Below are positions 36,466 through 45,738 of a stretch of 64,000 bases of DNA, in pieces (within the stretch, counting starts at the first letter, position 1; each line of letters opens with the position of its first letter). The stretch is from Chroococcidiopsis thermalis PCC 7203. GTDB lineage: Bacteria; Cyanobacteriota; Cyanobacteriia; Cyanobacteriales; Chroococcidiopsidaceae. The DNA is taken from the NCBI RefSeq assembly GCF_000317125.1, contig NC_019695.1, positions 422,336 to 486,335 on the forward strand, given 5' to 3'. The translations under genes were made by a program, and so were the position numbers. The notes under the pieces were generated by a model, which worked only from the letters and a program-made list of their open reading frames with translations, was not told where the DNA came from and searched no databases.

Positions 36466-38106
36466 ATGATCTCCAACGACCTACAAGCAGATTTACAAAC
36501 AGAGGTGGAGCGGCGACGCAATTTCGCCATCATCTCCCACCCAGACGCAGGTAAAACTACACTAACAGAAAAGTTATTGCTGTACGGGGGAGCAATTCAC
36601 GAAGCAGGAGCCGTCAAAGCGCGACGAGCGCAGCGCAAGGCAACTTCTGACTGGATGGCAATGGAGCAGCAGCGGGGAATTTCTATCACCTCAACAGTCT
36701 TGCAGTTTGAATATCACAACGCTCAGATCAACTTGCTAGATACGCCAGGACACCAAGACTTTAGCGAAGACACCTATCGTACCCTGGCAGCAGCAGATAA
36801 TGCGGTGATGTTGATCGACGCTGCGAAAGGTTTGGAACCGCAGACGCGCAAATTATTTGAAGTCTGTAAACTGCGATCGCTTCCCATTTTTACATTTGTG
36901 AATAAACTCGACCGTCCTGGGAGAGAACCACTATCGCTGTTGGATGAAATTGAGAAAGAATTAGGGTTGCAGACTTATGCGGTCAACTATCCTATTGGTA
37001 TGGGCGATCGCTTTAAGGGTGTATACGACCGTCGCACGCAGCAGATCCACTTATTTGAACGGACGGCTCACGGTAGCAAAGCGGCGGCGGATACGATCGT
37101 TAATTTGGGCGATCCGCGCATCGAGCAGTTGTTGGAACAAGACCTTTACTACCAACTGAAAGAGGATATAGAACTTTTAGAAGAAGCGGGATCGGAACTA
37201 GATTTAGATCTCGTCCACCAAGGCAAAATGACTCCGGTATTCTTTGGTAGCGCCATGACAAATTTTGGCGTGGAGTTGTTTTTAAATGCCTTCTTGGACT
37301 ACGCCCTCAAACCCTATGCCCGTGTTAGCAGTATGGGTGAAATCGCTCCTTCCTATCCAGAATTTTCGGGTTTCGTGTTCAAACTTCAGGCAAATATGGA
37401 CCCGAAACACCGCGATCGCGTGGCGTTTATTCGCGTCTGTACGGGTAAATTTGAAAAAGATATGACGGTAAACCATGCCCGCACTGGTAAAACGATCCGT
37501 TTGTCAAGACCCCAAAAATTATTTGCTCAAGACCGCGAATCGATTGATGTAGCCTATCCCGGTGATGTGATTGGTTTAAATAATCCAGGCATGTTTGCGA
37601 TCGGCGACACGATTTATACAGGACAAAAGCTAGAGTACGAAGGTATTCCTTCTTTCTCTCCCGAACTGTATGCCGTGATGAGAAACCCCAACCCTTCTAA
37701 ATTTAAGCAATTTCAAAAAGGCGTGTCCGAGTTGCGAGAAGAAGGCGCAGTCCAGATTATGTATTCAGTGGATGAATCCAAGCGCGACCCAATTTTAGCA
37801 GCAGTAGGACAATTACAATTTGAAGTGGTACAGTTCCGCTTGCAAAACGAATATGGAGTTGAGACGCTACTAGACTTATTGCCTTACACTGTCACTCGTT
37901 GGGTAGTTGATGGTTGGGAAGCTTTAGAAAAAGTAGGGCGGATCTTTAACACCATGACGGTGAAAGATTCCCTCAATCGTCCCGTGTTGTTATTTCGTAA
38001 CGAGTGGAATTGCCAGCAACTCGAAGCAGACCACCCAGATTTGAAATTAAGTAAAATTGCGCCCTTAACTTCTGTGAGTGCAAGCGATCGCAACGGAGAA
38101 TTGTAG
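36466..38106 (+). CDS. prfC: Peptide chain release factor 3
   Basis: 546 residues; RF3 GTPase that recycles RF1/RF2 from the ribosome. G1 [15 protein letters not shown], effector [15 protein letters not shown]3 [10 protein letters not shown]4 NKLDR; domain II with [10 protein letters not shown], and [19 protein letters not shown] in the C-terminal domain. Length is normal for the family (about 530). Monocistronic with its own leader. Confidence 0.95.
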   Translation: MISNDLQADLQTEVERRRNFAIISHPDAGKTTLTEKLLLYGGAIHEAGAVKARRAQRKATSDWMAMEQQRGISITSTVLQFEYHNAQINLLDTPGHQDFSEDTYRTLAAADNAVMLIDAAKGLEPQTRKLFEVCKLRSLPIFTFVNKLDRPGREPLSLLDEIEKELGLQTYAVNYPIGMGDRFKGVYDRRTQQIHLFERTAHGSKAAADTIVNLGDPRIEQLLEQDLYYQLKEDIELLEEAGSELDLDLVHQGKMTPVFFGSAMTNFGVELFLNAFLDYALKPYARVSSMGEIAPSYPEFSGFVFKLQANMDPKHRDRVAFIRVCTGKFEKDMTVNHARTGKTIRLSRPQKLFAQDRESIDVAYPGDVIGLNNPGMFAIGDTIYTGQKLEYEGIPSFSPELYAVMRNPNPSKFKQFQKGVSELREEGAVQIMYSVDESKRDPILAAVGQLQFEVVQFRLQNEYGVETLLDLLPYTVTRWVVDGWEALEKVGRIFNTMTVKDSLNRPVLLFRNEWNCQQLEADHPDLKLSKIAPLTSVSASDRNGEL

Positions 38107-38159
38107 AAACTTTACATGTAACGTCTCGACTGCATAGCGATCGCACCTGCTCCGTATAG

Positions 38160-38185
38160 AAAGATTGTTATCCAATTCAATCTTT
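38160..38185 (+). promoter_or_regulatory. Hairpin in the leader of the 45-aa gene
   Basis: AAAGATTG and CAATCTTT flank a 10-nt loop, ending 6 nt before the AGGAG. It could be a terminator for prfC or a structure that controls translation of the small gene. Confidence 0.5.
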
Positions 38186-38202
38186 CTAACAGGAGTTTAT
38201 TT

Positions 38203-38340
38203 ATGAAAGCGATCGCAACTTCCCAAACCGCAGTTCAACCAACCCAACGACAATTCAATCCTACTCAACAAAAAGGTAAATTAGTCGCTCAATGGTTTCC
38301 CATTGATGGCAAATTAGTTTGTAAATGGTGCAAAATTTAA
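38203..38340 (+). CDS. 45-aa basic protein with a C-terminal CxxC
   Basis: Reads MKAIATSQTAVQPTQRQFN, then a basic core with QWFPIDGKLVCKWCKI at the C-terminus. AGGAG at 38191-38195 is ideally spaced (7 nt) from ATG 38203. The CKWC pair four residues from the end could bind metal or be redox active, and WFPIDGKLVCKW looks like a conserved block. Codon use is like the neighbours. It is absent from typical ORF listings because of its length. Family unknown to me; function unknown. Confidence 0.65.
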   Translation: MKAIATSQTAVQPTQRQFNPTQQKGKLVAQWFPIDGKLVCKWCKI

Positions 38341-38359
38341 CAATTACAACTTTCTGCTT

Positions 38360-38392
<33 letters not shown>

Positions 38393-39385
38393 TTACGTCC
38401 ATGCTCGAAAGAAGGTATTATCCTCCCAAATAGCAGCAGTGCGTTGCTCGATCGCCGCTAATTCCTGTTTAGATAAAGGTTGAAAAGCTTGAGCCACACG
38501 AACATTATTTTCTAATTGAGCGATCGTTTCTGCTGCCACAACACAACAATGCACTCCTGGTTGAGACATAGCATATCCTAATGCTTGATTCATCCCATCT
38601 AACCCACCAGGTTTAAATAAGCGACCGTAAGCCGGAACTTTCATGGCAATTACACCAACATTTTTCTCCCTTGCAACTGGTAGAACCACAGGAAGAAAGG
38701 GACGTGGATGGTGTTTATCTGCTGCGTTGACGGGAATTAGAGTCGCGTCAAATGAATAGCGGCGCAAACCTTCAGCAATAATATTAGGATCGTGGTGCCC
38801 GGTAATTCCCGCAAAGCGAATGAGTTTTTGGGCTTTTGCTTCTTCGACAGCTTGAATTGCTCCATTTTTGCCGAAAATAGTCTCTAAATCTTCAGTAAAA
38901 GAGACATGATGCATTTGCCATAAATCTAATCGATCTGTATTGAGACGTTTGAGCGATCGCTCCAATTCACGCCATGCACCATCTCGATCTCTAGCATCTG
39001 TTTTACTAGCAAGAAATATATTTTTTCGGTAAGATGGCAAGACTTTACCAAAATAATCTTCACTCGGACCGTAATTTGCCGCAGTATCAAAATAACGAAT
39101 ACCTAATGCGATCGCTTTTTCAATTATTGCGACTGCATCCCCTTCTTTTCCCTGCCAAGATAGAGGCGTTTGTCCTGCTCCGCCTAAGCCGAAAATTGGA
39201 ACTTTAACCTCTGTGCGTCCCAGTACCCTTTCTGGCATCTTTCCCGTCGATTTAGCCGCTGTATTTTGTGCCGTAGACTGAGCGCTATCAGTTTGATTTT
39301 GTTGTAGCGCCGTGCTACCAATAATTCCACCTGCTACAGCCGCACCAGTAAGCAAAAAATTGCGCCGAGTGGTCTTATCTGTCAT
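38393..39385 (-). CDS. Tat-exported aldo/keto reductase family protein
   Basis: 330 residues. Twin-arginine signal (TTRRNFLLTGAAVAGGIIG) followed by a Gln/Thr/Ala linker and an AKR barrel: FDTAANYGPSEDYFGKVL contains the Asp and Tyr of the tetrad, FLASKTDARD the Lys, LWQMHHVS the His. Prokaryotic AKRs reduce aldehydes with NAD(P)H; a Tat signal suggests folding with a cofactor before export, or that the signal is only retained in this family. Substrate unknown. Confidence 0.88.
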   Translation of the reverse strand: MTDKTTRRNFLLTGAAVAGGIIGSTALQQNQTDSAQSTAQNTAAKSTGKMPERVLGRTEVKVPIFGLGGAGQTPLSWQGKEGDAVAIIEKAIALGIRYFDTAANYGPSEDYFGKVLPSYRKNIFLASKTDARDRDGAWRELERSLKRLNTDRLDLWQMHHVSFTEDLETIFGKNGAIQAVEEAKAQKLIRFAGITGHHDPNIIAEGLRRYSFDATLIPVNAADKHHPRPFLPVVLPVAREKNVGVIAMKVPAYGRLFKPGGLDGMNQALGYAMSQPGVHCCVVAAETIAQLENNVRVAQAFQPLSKQELAAIEQRTAAIWEDNTFFRAWT

Positions 39386-39499
39386 TATTAGCTCCTTAAA
39401 TTTTCAGCAAGACACTGAGGGCAACGAATATCTCTTCGTATGGTAGCAAAGTAAAACTTCTAAAAATGGCACAATCAAAATAGATAAAATTTGACTGGA

Positions 39500-40561
39500 A
39501 TGCCACCTTCTCCGATTTATACCCAGCAACCCTGGACAGAAACCTACAGCGAAATTATTGATGTTCGTTCCCCGAGCGAATATGCAGAAGATCGCATCCC
39601 TGGTGCTATTAATCTTCCAGTACTAGATGATACCGAACGTGCTGAAGTGGGGACGATTTATAAACAAATCAATCCTTTCAAGGCGCGTAAAATTGGTGCA
39701 GCACTAGTAGCTAAAAATATTTCTCAGCATCTCCAACAGCATTTTGCAGATAAAGGCAAAGATTACCGTCCGTTAGTCTATTGCTGGCGCGGCGGACAAC
39801 GTTCTAATAGTATGGCTGCGGTACTAGCACAAATTGGTTGGCGAGTTACCGTCTTGGAAGGTGGGTATAAAACTTATCGCGCCTACGTGCGGCAACAGTT
39901 AGAGCAACTCCCAACTCAATTTACCTATAAAGTTTTATGCGGTTTTACAGGTAGCGGTAAAACGCTGATTTTACGTAGGTTACAACAGCGCGGCATCCAG
40001 GTTTTAGATTTAGAGGCGATCGCCAACCATCGCGGTTCTTTACTCGGTGAAGAATGGCAACTACAACCGACTCCTCAACCCTCACAGAAGTACTTTGAAT
40101 CATTGCTCTTACAGCAATTACATAAATTCAATCGCGATCGAGTTGTATGGATAGAATCAGAAAGTAACAAAATTGGAAAAATTTATTTACCTCTACCTCT
40201 ATGGCAAAAAATGAAGCAATCTCAGTGTATAGAAATTCAGCTACCTATAGATAGTAGAGTTGCATTTCTTTTAAGAGAATACCCATATTTAGAAACTCAC
40301 TCTGAGTTCTTAAAAACTAAACTAGAAAAATTAAAGTCTAGATATGGAAAACAAAAATTAAACTATTGGTTTCAGTTGATCGATGCTGGAAAAAGAGAAG
40401 ATATCGTTAAAGAATTACTCCTTTTTCACTACGATCCAACCTATTCTTGCTCTATACAAAGAGACTATGCCAATGTAGAAAAGTCTTTGTTTATGTCAGA
40501 TGTATCCGATATCAATATTGAGCATGTTCTAAATAAGTTGCTCTCACTGTCTGAAGACTAA
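39500..40561 (+). CDS. mnmH: tRNA 2-selenouridine synthase (SelU/MnmH)
   Basis: 353 residues from MPPSPIYTQQPW; TTG 39491 is an alternative. N-terminal rhodanese domain with IIDVRSPSEYAEDRIPGA and active Cys95 in PLVYCWRGGQRSNS, then a P-loop domain (LCGFTGSGKTLILRRL). The enzyme geranylates and then selenates the wobble 2-thiouridine of some tRNAs, needing selenophosphate from SelD. No selD is in the window. The 3' third is markedly more AT-rich than the 5' part. Confidence 0.92.
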   Translation: MPPSPIYTQQPWTETYSEIIDVRSPSEYAEDRIPGAINLPVLDDTERAEVGTIYKQINPFKARKIGAALVAKNISQHLQQHFADKGKDYRPLVYCWRGGQRSNSMAAVLAQIGWRVTVLEGGYKTYRAYVRQQLEQLPTQFTYKVLCGFTGSGKTLILRRLQQRGIQVLDLEAIANHRGSLLGEEWQLQPTPQPSQKYFESLLLQQLHKFNRDRVVWIESESNKIGKIYLPLPLWQKMKQSQCIEIQLPIDSRVAFLLREYPYLETHSEFLKTKLEKLKSRYGKQKLNYWFQLIDAGKREDIVKELLLFHYDPTYSCSIQRDYANVEKSLFMSDVSDINIEHVLNKLLSLSED

Positions 40562-40609
40562 TCTTTTTACTCCATTTCATAGCAATTCTCGATTGCGTGC
40601 GTGACATTT

Positions 40610-40638
40610 GTAGGGGCGCTTTCTCTGTGCGCCCCTAC
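40610..40638. repeat. Type A palindrome with enlarged loop
   Basis: GTAGGGGCGC and GTGCGCCCCTAC arms around TTTCTCT. Confidence 0.75.
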
Positions 40639-40679
40639 AGATCTGTGGTTTACTCAAGACTAGTGCCTTCAGCACTGAT

Positions 40680-40708
40680 AAAAAAACCCCTCACCGGAGT
40701 GAGAGGCT
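40680..40708 (-). terminator. Terminator of the giant repeat-protein gene
   Basis: On the minus strand, CCTCTCACTCCGGTGAGG followed by GGTTTTTTT, 20 nt past the stop at 40728. Confidence 0.85.
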
Positions 40709-40727
40709 CAACCATAACCTAAGCTAT

Positions 40728-43700
40728 TTAAATCGCCACAGCGATCGCACCTGCTAAAGCAGCAAAGAATGCCGAAACTGTTGCCGTACCAAACAACCAC
40801 CAAGCAGCTGAAGCCGCCGCCTTGCGCGTCTCTTCCGCTTGCTTTTCTGCCTGTTCTTTTACTTGCTCCAATCGCTTCTGTGCTTCGTGCTGAATGCGTT
40901 CTGCTCTTTGCAGCACGTTGTTACGCGCCGACTCAATTCGATCGATAATTCGATTCGCATCCGCCTCCGAAATATCCTCGCGGGAACTCAAAATCGCTAC
41001 ATAAGTATCTCGATTAAACGAAGATAGCCGTCCGCGCAAAGCATCAAACCCAGCTTGCGGGTCGTCAAATAACTTGCGCATATCCCTCTGAATGCTGTCG
41101 TAATTCAACTCTGGGCGATCGAGCGAATTGAGATAGCTGCGAATGCGCTCGAATACGCTGTCGATCGCATCTTGAATCCGCCGTTGAATGGCTCGTACCT
41201 GATCGACAAAATTATCGCGTACAGCTAATACCTGATCGACAGTTCTAGCTGCTTCCGCATCGGACATATCACCCCGCATCTTCAACAAGTCAATTAACGT
41301 CTCGCGATCGAAGTGAGACAAGCGATCGCTCAAACTCTCAATTCCCACTTTCGGATCGCGTAACAACAAAGACAAATCCCGCTTAATGCCTTCTGGATTG
41401 AGTTCGTCTTTACCTGTATGACGTAAATACTCTTCCAAATAAGTTTGGAAACTCTGAACTCTTTGTTGCGTGCGAGTTGCCAGACGACGGGGCGCTTTGA
41501 TAATATCCCGAATCGAAGTTTGCATTTGATCGACAATTTGGTTGACTTGCTCCTCGCTCAAATCGCGCCGCTGGCTCAATAACTTCACCAGGGTTTCTCG
41601 ATCTACGTGAGACAAGCGCCTTCTGAGGGCTGCCGATCCCTCTTTCGGATTGGCAAACAAGCGCTGAAAGTCGCGCTGAATTCCTTCTGGATTCAACTCT
41701 TCTCTACCAGTGTTGCGCAGGTAATCGGCGATCGCATTCGTCACCGAGTCGTATTGTTCCTTCGCTTTACCCACCAAAACTTGCGGTGCAACCCGCACGT
41801 TGTGCCAAGACCCCTCAACTTGGTTAATAACTTGGTTGATCTGTTCTTCGCTCAAGTCTTGGCGCTGATTTAACAGTTGTACCAGGGTTTCGCGATCGAA
41901 GCGAGACAACCGCGCCCTTAGTGCTGCCATCCCCGCTTGCGGATCTTCTAGTAAAGTCTTCAGTTCAGCCTCAATTGCATAGGGATTCAATTCATCTCTG
42001 CCAGTGTTACGCAGGTAAGATTCCAAGTTCAGCCACAGGGTTTCAGCTTGATATTTTGCCTGGTCTGCCAGTCCTTTAGACTCAACTAAGACTTTTTCGC
42101 GCTGTGCCTCCAACCGATCTAAAATTGGCTCTATCTCTTCTGGGGTAATATCGTTACGTTGCAATAGGACTTGTCGCAACGAGTCCCGATCCCACCTAGC
42201 TAGACGCAAACCAAGAGTTTCGTAATCGACATCCGAGTCTTCTAATAACGGTTTGAAGTTACGCTCAATTCCTTCTGTAGTTAAGTCTGCTTTACTCGTT
42301 GTCAGTAGATAACTCTCTACACGGTGCTGGAGTTCTTGGACGGCTTCCCTTTCTTCAATACCTCTTACTGTGGTCAAGACATCTTGACGAATCAGTTCCA
42401 AGCGATCGGCTATAGTTTGAATTTGAGCTTGGGTCAGCATTCCCTTTTGTTGCAACAATCGGGCAAAATCGTTGCGAGAAAGTTGCTCGATCTGTTGCCG
42501 GACTGCTCGTGGATCGGCTGCTGGATCGTAGAGAACGTCGCGGAATTCCCGATCCATCCTGTCTTGACTTAATTGCCAAGTATAAGTGTTGAGCAGGTAG
42601 TTTTCTACATCCGCCCTAATGGTCGTGTAGGGAACTTCAGCAGATTTCATTCCTGTTTGAGTGGCAACCTTGTCTACTCCCTCGGTGACTTTATCTCTAG
42701 CCGTGAGGAGCGATCGCAAGATCTTCTCCACATCTAAATCTGATAGATCGGCACGTCCCATCACCATTCCCATCAGGGTGTTGATTCCCGTTTGCAGCGT
42801 TTGCTGTACTGGACCTGCGGTGGCTTTGTCGGCTTGGTCTGCTTGTCTTTGGTCGGCTTGCTTAGACGATCGCATTTCTTCTGTGAGTCGATCGATCTTG
42901 GCGTTCAACTCGTCCGTCCTAGTTTGTCCCGGCTGCACGGACTTGAGGTATTCGATCAACTCATCCATGCGATCGCGTTTGGGTTGTTGGTTCGCCACCA
43001 CCTCCCGCCAGACGCTTTCTAACTGATCGGCAATTTTATTGACTTCACGTTTTGATAAATCGGTACGGCTGCTGACGAGATCGATAAACTTTTGGCGATC
43101 GATATTCCGCAAGTCATCGGTTCCGGCAAGATCTGCCAGTTGCGGATCGCGTAAAATTGTCTCAAATTCTCTTCTAATCTTTGTCGTGTCCATCTCTGGC
43201 GGACGCAGCATGTCTATATAATCTTCCAGGTTCTCGCGAATTGTCGTCGGGTCGATCGCGCTACCTAGTTCTCGCCGCACCGCCGCAGCTGCCGCTTCTG
43301 CTGTCTGTACGACTTGCTGATTGACAGCTTTTGCTCCCATAGCAGCAGTAGCCGTTCCCATAATTGCTTGAAAACCCGAGGTTGCCGTATTCACGACAGA
43401 ACCAACCAAGGAACCGACTGTGGTGGAACTAACCCACACCAGTAGTAAAAAGTAAGCTCCCCAAATCACTAGACCGAGAACTGCTCCCAGTCCTACATCT
43501 ACGCTCAGCAGGCTTAAACTAACGGCAAGAAAGCTAGCGATGAATAGAGCAATGCTGACAGTTATTAACGTCCAAATACCTACTGCCGTACCAATTTTAC
43601 GGATCGTTCCCCCCACACTCCCAGATTCGCTGCTACCTGAATCTGAGTCTGATTGCCGTCCTAAATAGGAAATCCCAGCAGCCACAGAGAGGTTTGTTAA

Positions 43701-43880
43701 TACAAGTTGTACGGCAAAGGCAAGAATCACTCCTGATATTAAAGCAACAAAAAATCTCGGACCCGAAAATACAAACGCTGCCTCTGCTGGTGTCGTCACA
43801 CCCCCATCTGGTGGAGTTAACTGTGCCAGCCAGGAGAAAGGTTTATATAGTCCCAGTAAAATTTCTGGATTCTGAAACAT
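40728..43880 (-). CDS. Giant membrane protein with seven ~100-aa helical repeats
   Basis: 1050 residues from ATG 43880, preceded by AAGGA. The N-terminal ~190 residues have three or four membrane helices. Then come seven repeats of about 95-105 residues, each with a YL.NTG..ELNPEGI.RD helix, an L[LF].DP..G..ALR.RLS.[FV]DR[ED]TLV.LL...R.D[LI]SE.. core and a final long helix. The last four are closest to each other. A basic coiled region (EQAEKQAEETRKAAASAAW) and a C-terminal membrane helix close the protein. I do not recognise a named domain; it looks like a membrane-tethered helical rod. Monocistronic. Confidence 0.85.
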   Translation of the reverse strand: MFQNPEILLGLYKPFSWLAQLTPPDGGVTTPAEAAFVFSGPRFFVALISGVILAFAVQLVLTNLSVAAGISYLGRQSDSDSGSSESGSVGGTIRKIGTAVGIWTLITVSIALFIASFLAVSLSLLSVDVGLGAVLGLVIWGAYFLLLVWVSSTTVGSLVGSVVNTATSGFQAIMGTATAAMGAKAVNQQVVQTAEAAAAAVRRELGSAIDPTTIRENLEDYIDMLRPPEMDTTKIRREFETILRDPQLADLAGTDDLRNIDRQKFIDLVSSRTDLSKREVNKIADQLESVWREVVANQQPKRDRMDELIEYLKSVQPGQTRTDELNAKIDRLTEEMRSSKQADQRQADQADKATAGPVQQTLQTGINTLMGMVMGRADLSDLDVEKILRSLLTARDKVTEGVDKVATQTGMKSAEVPYTTIRADVENYLLNTYTWQLSQDRMDREFRDVLYDPAADPRAVRQQIEQLSRNDFARLLQQKGMLTQAQIQTIADRLELIRQDVLTTVRGIEEREAVQELQHRVESYLLTTSKADLTTEGIERNFKPLLEDSDVDYETLGLRLARWDRDSLRQVLLQRNDITPEEIEPILDRLEAQREKVLVESKGLADQAKYQAETLWLNLESYLRNTGRDELNPYAIEAELKTLLEDPQAGMAALRARLSRFDRETLVQLLNQRQDLSEEQINQVINQVEGSWHNVRVAPQVLVGKAKEQYDSVTNAIADYLRNTGREELNPEGIQRDFQRLFANPKEGSAALRRRLSHVDRETLVKLLSQRRDLSEEQVNQIVDQMQTSIRDIIKAPRRLATRTQQRVQSFQTYLEEYLRHTGKDELNPEGIKRDLSLLLRDPKVGIESLSDRLSHFDRETLIDLLKMRGDMSDAEAARTVDQVLAVRDNFVDQVRAIQRRIQDAIDSVFERIRSYLNSLDRPELNYDSIQRDMRKLFDDPQAGFDALRGRLSSFNRDTYVAILSSREDISEADANRIIDRIESARNNVLQRAERIQHEAQKRLEQVKEQAEKQAEETRKAAASAAWWLFGTATVSAFFAALAGAIAVAI

Positions 43881-44296
43881 GGTTTTTCCTTCTTTTGTGC
43901 TGTGCTGAGCGTCTAAATACAATGTGAGGAGGAAATATAGGAGCTAAAAATACTATTTAACCCCGTAGCTTAAAAATGCTGCATTTAACAGCGTCAAACA
44001 TCCACCCCAAGTCTGAAAGCTCTGCCTGTAGTGGGATGAATTCAGATTTACTTCTGAGGCGAGTAAATGTATTCAGTAGCGTTTATGTACGTCAAGATAC
44101 TAATTACAAGTTGTTAACAATACCAAGCGATCGCTTCATCGCGATTTACACCGTCTATTGATAGAATTCCTCCTGAAAAATTCACTTTATATTAGTCCTA
44201 GAGAAGTGCTGCTAGTTTGTACCTCTAGACAGAAAGCAAGAATTAAATTCCCCTTTAAATTAAAGATATGTGAAGCGGCTTTATTAGGAGCAAAAA
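43881..44296. other. 416-nt intergenic region before the Hlip gene
   Basis: Divergent promoter region. A 61-codon ORF at 43976-44161 has no ribosome binding site or family and was not accepted. No repeat of the families above is present; the last 100 nt are AT-rich and contain the Hlip promoter and TTAGGAGC ribosome site. Confidence 0.5.
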
Positions 44297-44509
44297 ATGG
44301 AAACTCGTGAAACTCGTCCAGCTACAGATGTACCACCAGTTGCTAAAGCGTACAATGGCGTAGACAGAAACGCATTCATCTTTGGGTTGAATCCTCAAGC
44401 CGAGCTATGGAACGGACGTTTGGCAATGATTGGATTTCTCGCCTATTTGATTTGGGACTTAGCAGGCTTTAGCGTTCTGCGCGACGTACTACATCTCATC
44501 GGTTACTAG
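44297..44509 (+). CDS. hli: High-light-inducible (Hlip/SCP) chlorophyll-binding protein
   Basis: 70 residues, one membrane helix. The chlorophyll-binding signature is complete: AELWNGRLAMIGFLAYLIW (Glu, Asn-Gly-Arg, Ala-Met, Gly-Phe). Hlips pair in thylakoids and photoprotect newly made chlorophyll and photosystem II. Good ribosome site TTAGGAGC 8 nt upstream. Expected to be induced by high light, though no specific operator was recognised. Confidence 0.95.
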   Translation: METRETRPATDVPPVAKAYNGVDRNAFIFGLNPQAELWNGRLAMIGFLAYLIWDLAGFSVLRDVLHLIGY

Positions 44510-44516
44510 ATTTCTC

Positions 44517-44541
44517 AAACCTCCCTTTTTCAGGGGGGTTT
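44517..44541 (+). terminator. Hairpin after the Hlip gene
   Basis: AAACCTCCC and GGGGGGTTT arms with a 7-nt loop, 8 nt after the stop; only a short U run follows. Confidence 0.65.
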
Positions 44542-44637
44542 CGCTCTACAAATCTTACCTTTTTTCAAAGATTCAATCTAACAGTCTCTCTTGAAACGTA
44601 TTTAGGAGAGACTGTTATGCTTTTTACAAAACTTGTT

Positions 44638-45738
44638 TTACAACACTTTCGGTAAGCGAAACCAGAACTGCGCTCCCCCTTGAGAATTGGTTTTATAGCC
44701 GATACTTCCACCCCACTGCTCTACTGTAATTCTACAGAAATATAGCCCTAAGCCAATTCTTCCCGGTCTATTTTTGCCTTGGGAAAACTTTTGAAATAAA
44801 GTTGTAGCGATTTCTGGTTCTATGCCAGAACCCATATCGTCAACTGCGATCGTCATGAAATCTCCCTCTTCTGCGATCCCAATTGTCACCGCAGAGTTTG
44901 GTGGACTGTGCCTGTAGGCGTTTTCTACCAAGTTCGTTATCGTTCGCTCCAGACGTGACTTTTCTCCTACAACTTTCCATTCTCTGGTTTTATCAACATC
45001 GATTTGTAGCCGTAAATCGATCTGATTGAGAAAGAAAACTGGTGATAAAGCATTCACAACTTCTAAAACGCAAGCTAGCGCATCTGGTGCTTGTTGTGGA
45101 TCGTTTCCCACCCCTTCCAAAATCTCAATTTCAGCTGCAAAAGCATCTAAAATTTCTCGAATTAATGTCTCTTGTTTTTGACACTGCTTTTTACCAATAT
45201 TTAAGTATTCTTGCGCTTTAGAATTAAGGTTTTGGAGTGAGAGTAGCTCGAAACAATACTTGATTCCCGTTAACTGTCCGGCTAGATCGTGAACGATACA
45301 ATGAATTAATACTTCTTTTTTTTGAATTTCTTTTAACAAATTGTAGTAATTTAAACTGTTTTCTCTGGCTTTTTGGAGTAAAAACTGATGCTCTTTATAA
45401 TTAGAAGCAATTAATAATATTTTTTTCTCATTTAGACAAACTGCTGAAGCCTCTAAATAAAATTCTTGTCCTGATAAGTCCGTTTCCGTCCACAGTCCAG
45501 ATTTAATTCTTCCCGATTGATGTTTCTGCCAAAAGGCTTCTGCGTCGATCAAAAAATTATCGAGTACGGGAAATTTATGTCCCGGCATCAACTGTTGTTG
45601 TAAGTCAGTATCTCCATAAAATTGTACGAACCAGATAGGTGCAGTACCGATGAGCTTGAATGAATCATACTCCAATCGTTCTAGAACAACGACATTTAGT
45701 GCCGCAAATAGCTCATCTATGATGCTTTCCTCGCTCAT
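44638..45738 (-). CDS. Soluble histidine kinase, last gene of the OmpA-GTPase operon
   Basis: 366 residues. A PAS-like N-terminal part (about 1-110; APIWFVQFYG, FYLEASAVCL) leads to a DHp helix with His150 in HCIVHDLAGQLTGIKYCFELL, and a complete HATPase domain: N-box LVENAYRHSPP, G1 VDDMGSGIEP, G2 GRIGLGLYFCRI. No membrane segment and no receiver domain. The start overlaps the stop of the cyclase-like gene by 4 nt. A response regulator is not in the window, so the phosphate target is unknown. It may read the state of the GTPase or cyclase-like partner. Confidence 0.9.
   Translation of the reverse strand: MSEESIIDELFAALNVVVLERLEYDSFKLIGTAPIWFVQFYGDTDLQQQLMPGHKFPVLDNFLIDAEAFWQKHQSGRIKSGLWTETDLSGQEFYLEASAVCLNEKKILLIASNYKEHQFLLQKARENSLNYYNLLKEIQKKEVLIHCIVHDLAGQLTGIKYCFELLSLQNLNSKAQEYLNIGKKQCQKQETLIREILDAFAAEIEILEGVGNDPQQAPDALACVLEVVNALSPVFFLNQIDLRLQIDVDKTREWKVVGEKSRLERTITNLVENAYRHSPPNSAVTIGIAEEGDFMTIAVDDMGSGIEPEIATTLFQKFSQGKNRPGRIGLGLYFCRITVEQWGGSIGYKTNSQGGAQFWFRLPKVL

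Noticed and set aside
40728-43880. Giant repeat protein as an MFS-type transporter
   Set aside because: Only a few membrane helices at the termini; most of the protein is soluble helical repeats.
43976-44161. 61-codon ORF upstream of the Hlip gene
   Set aside because: Composition and residues do not look like a protein family, and there is no ribosome binding site.
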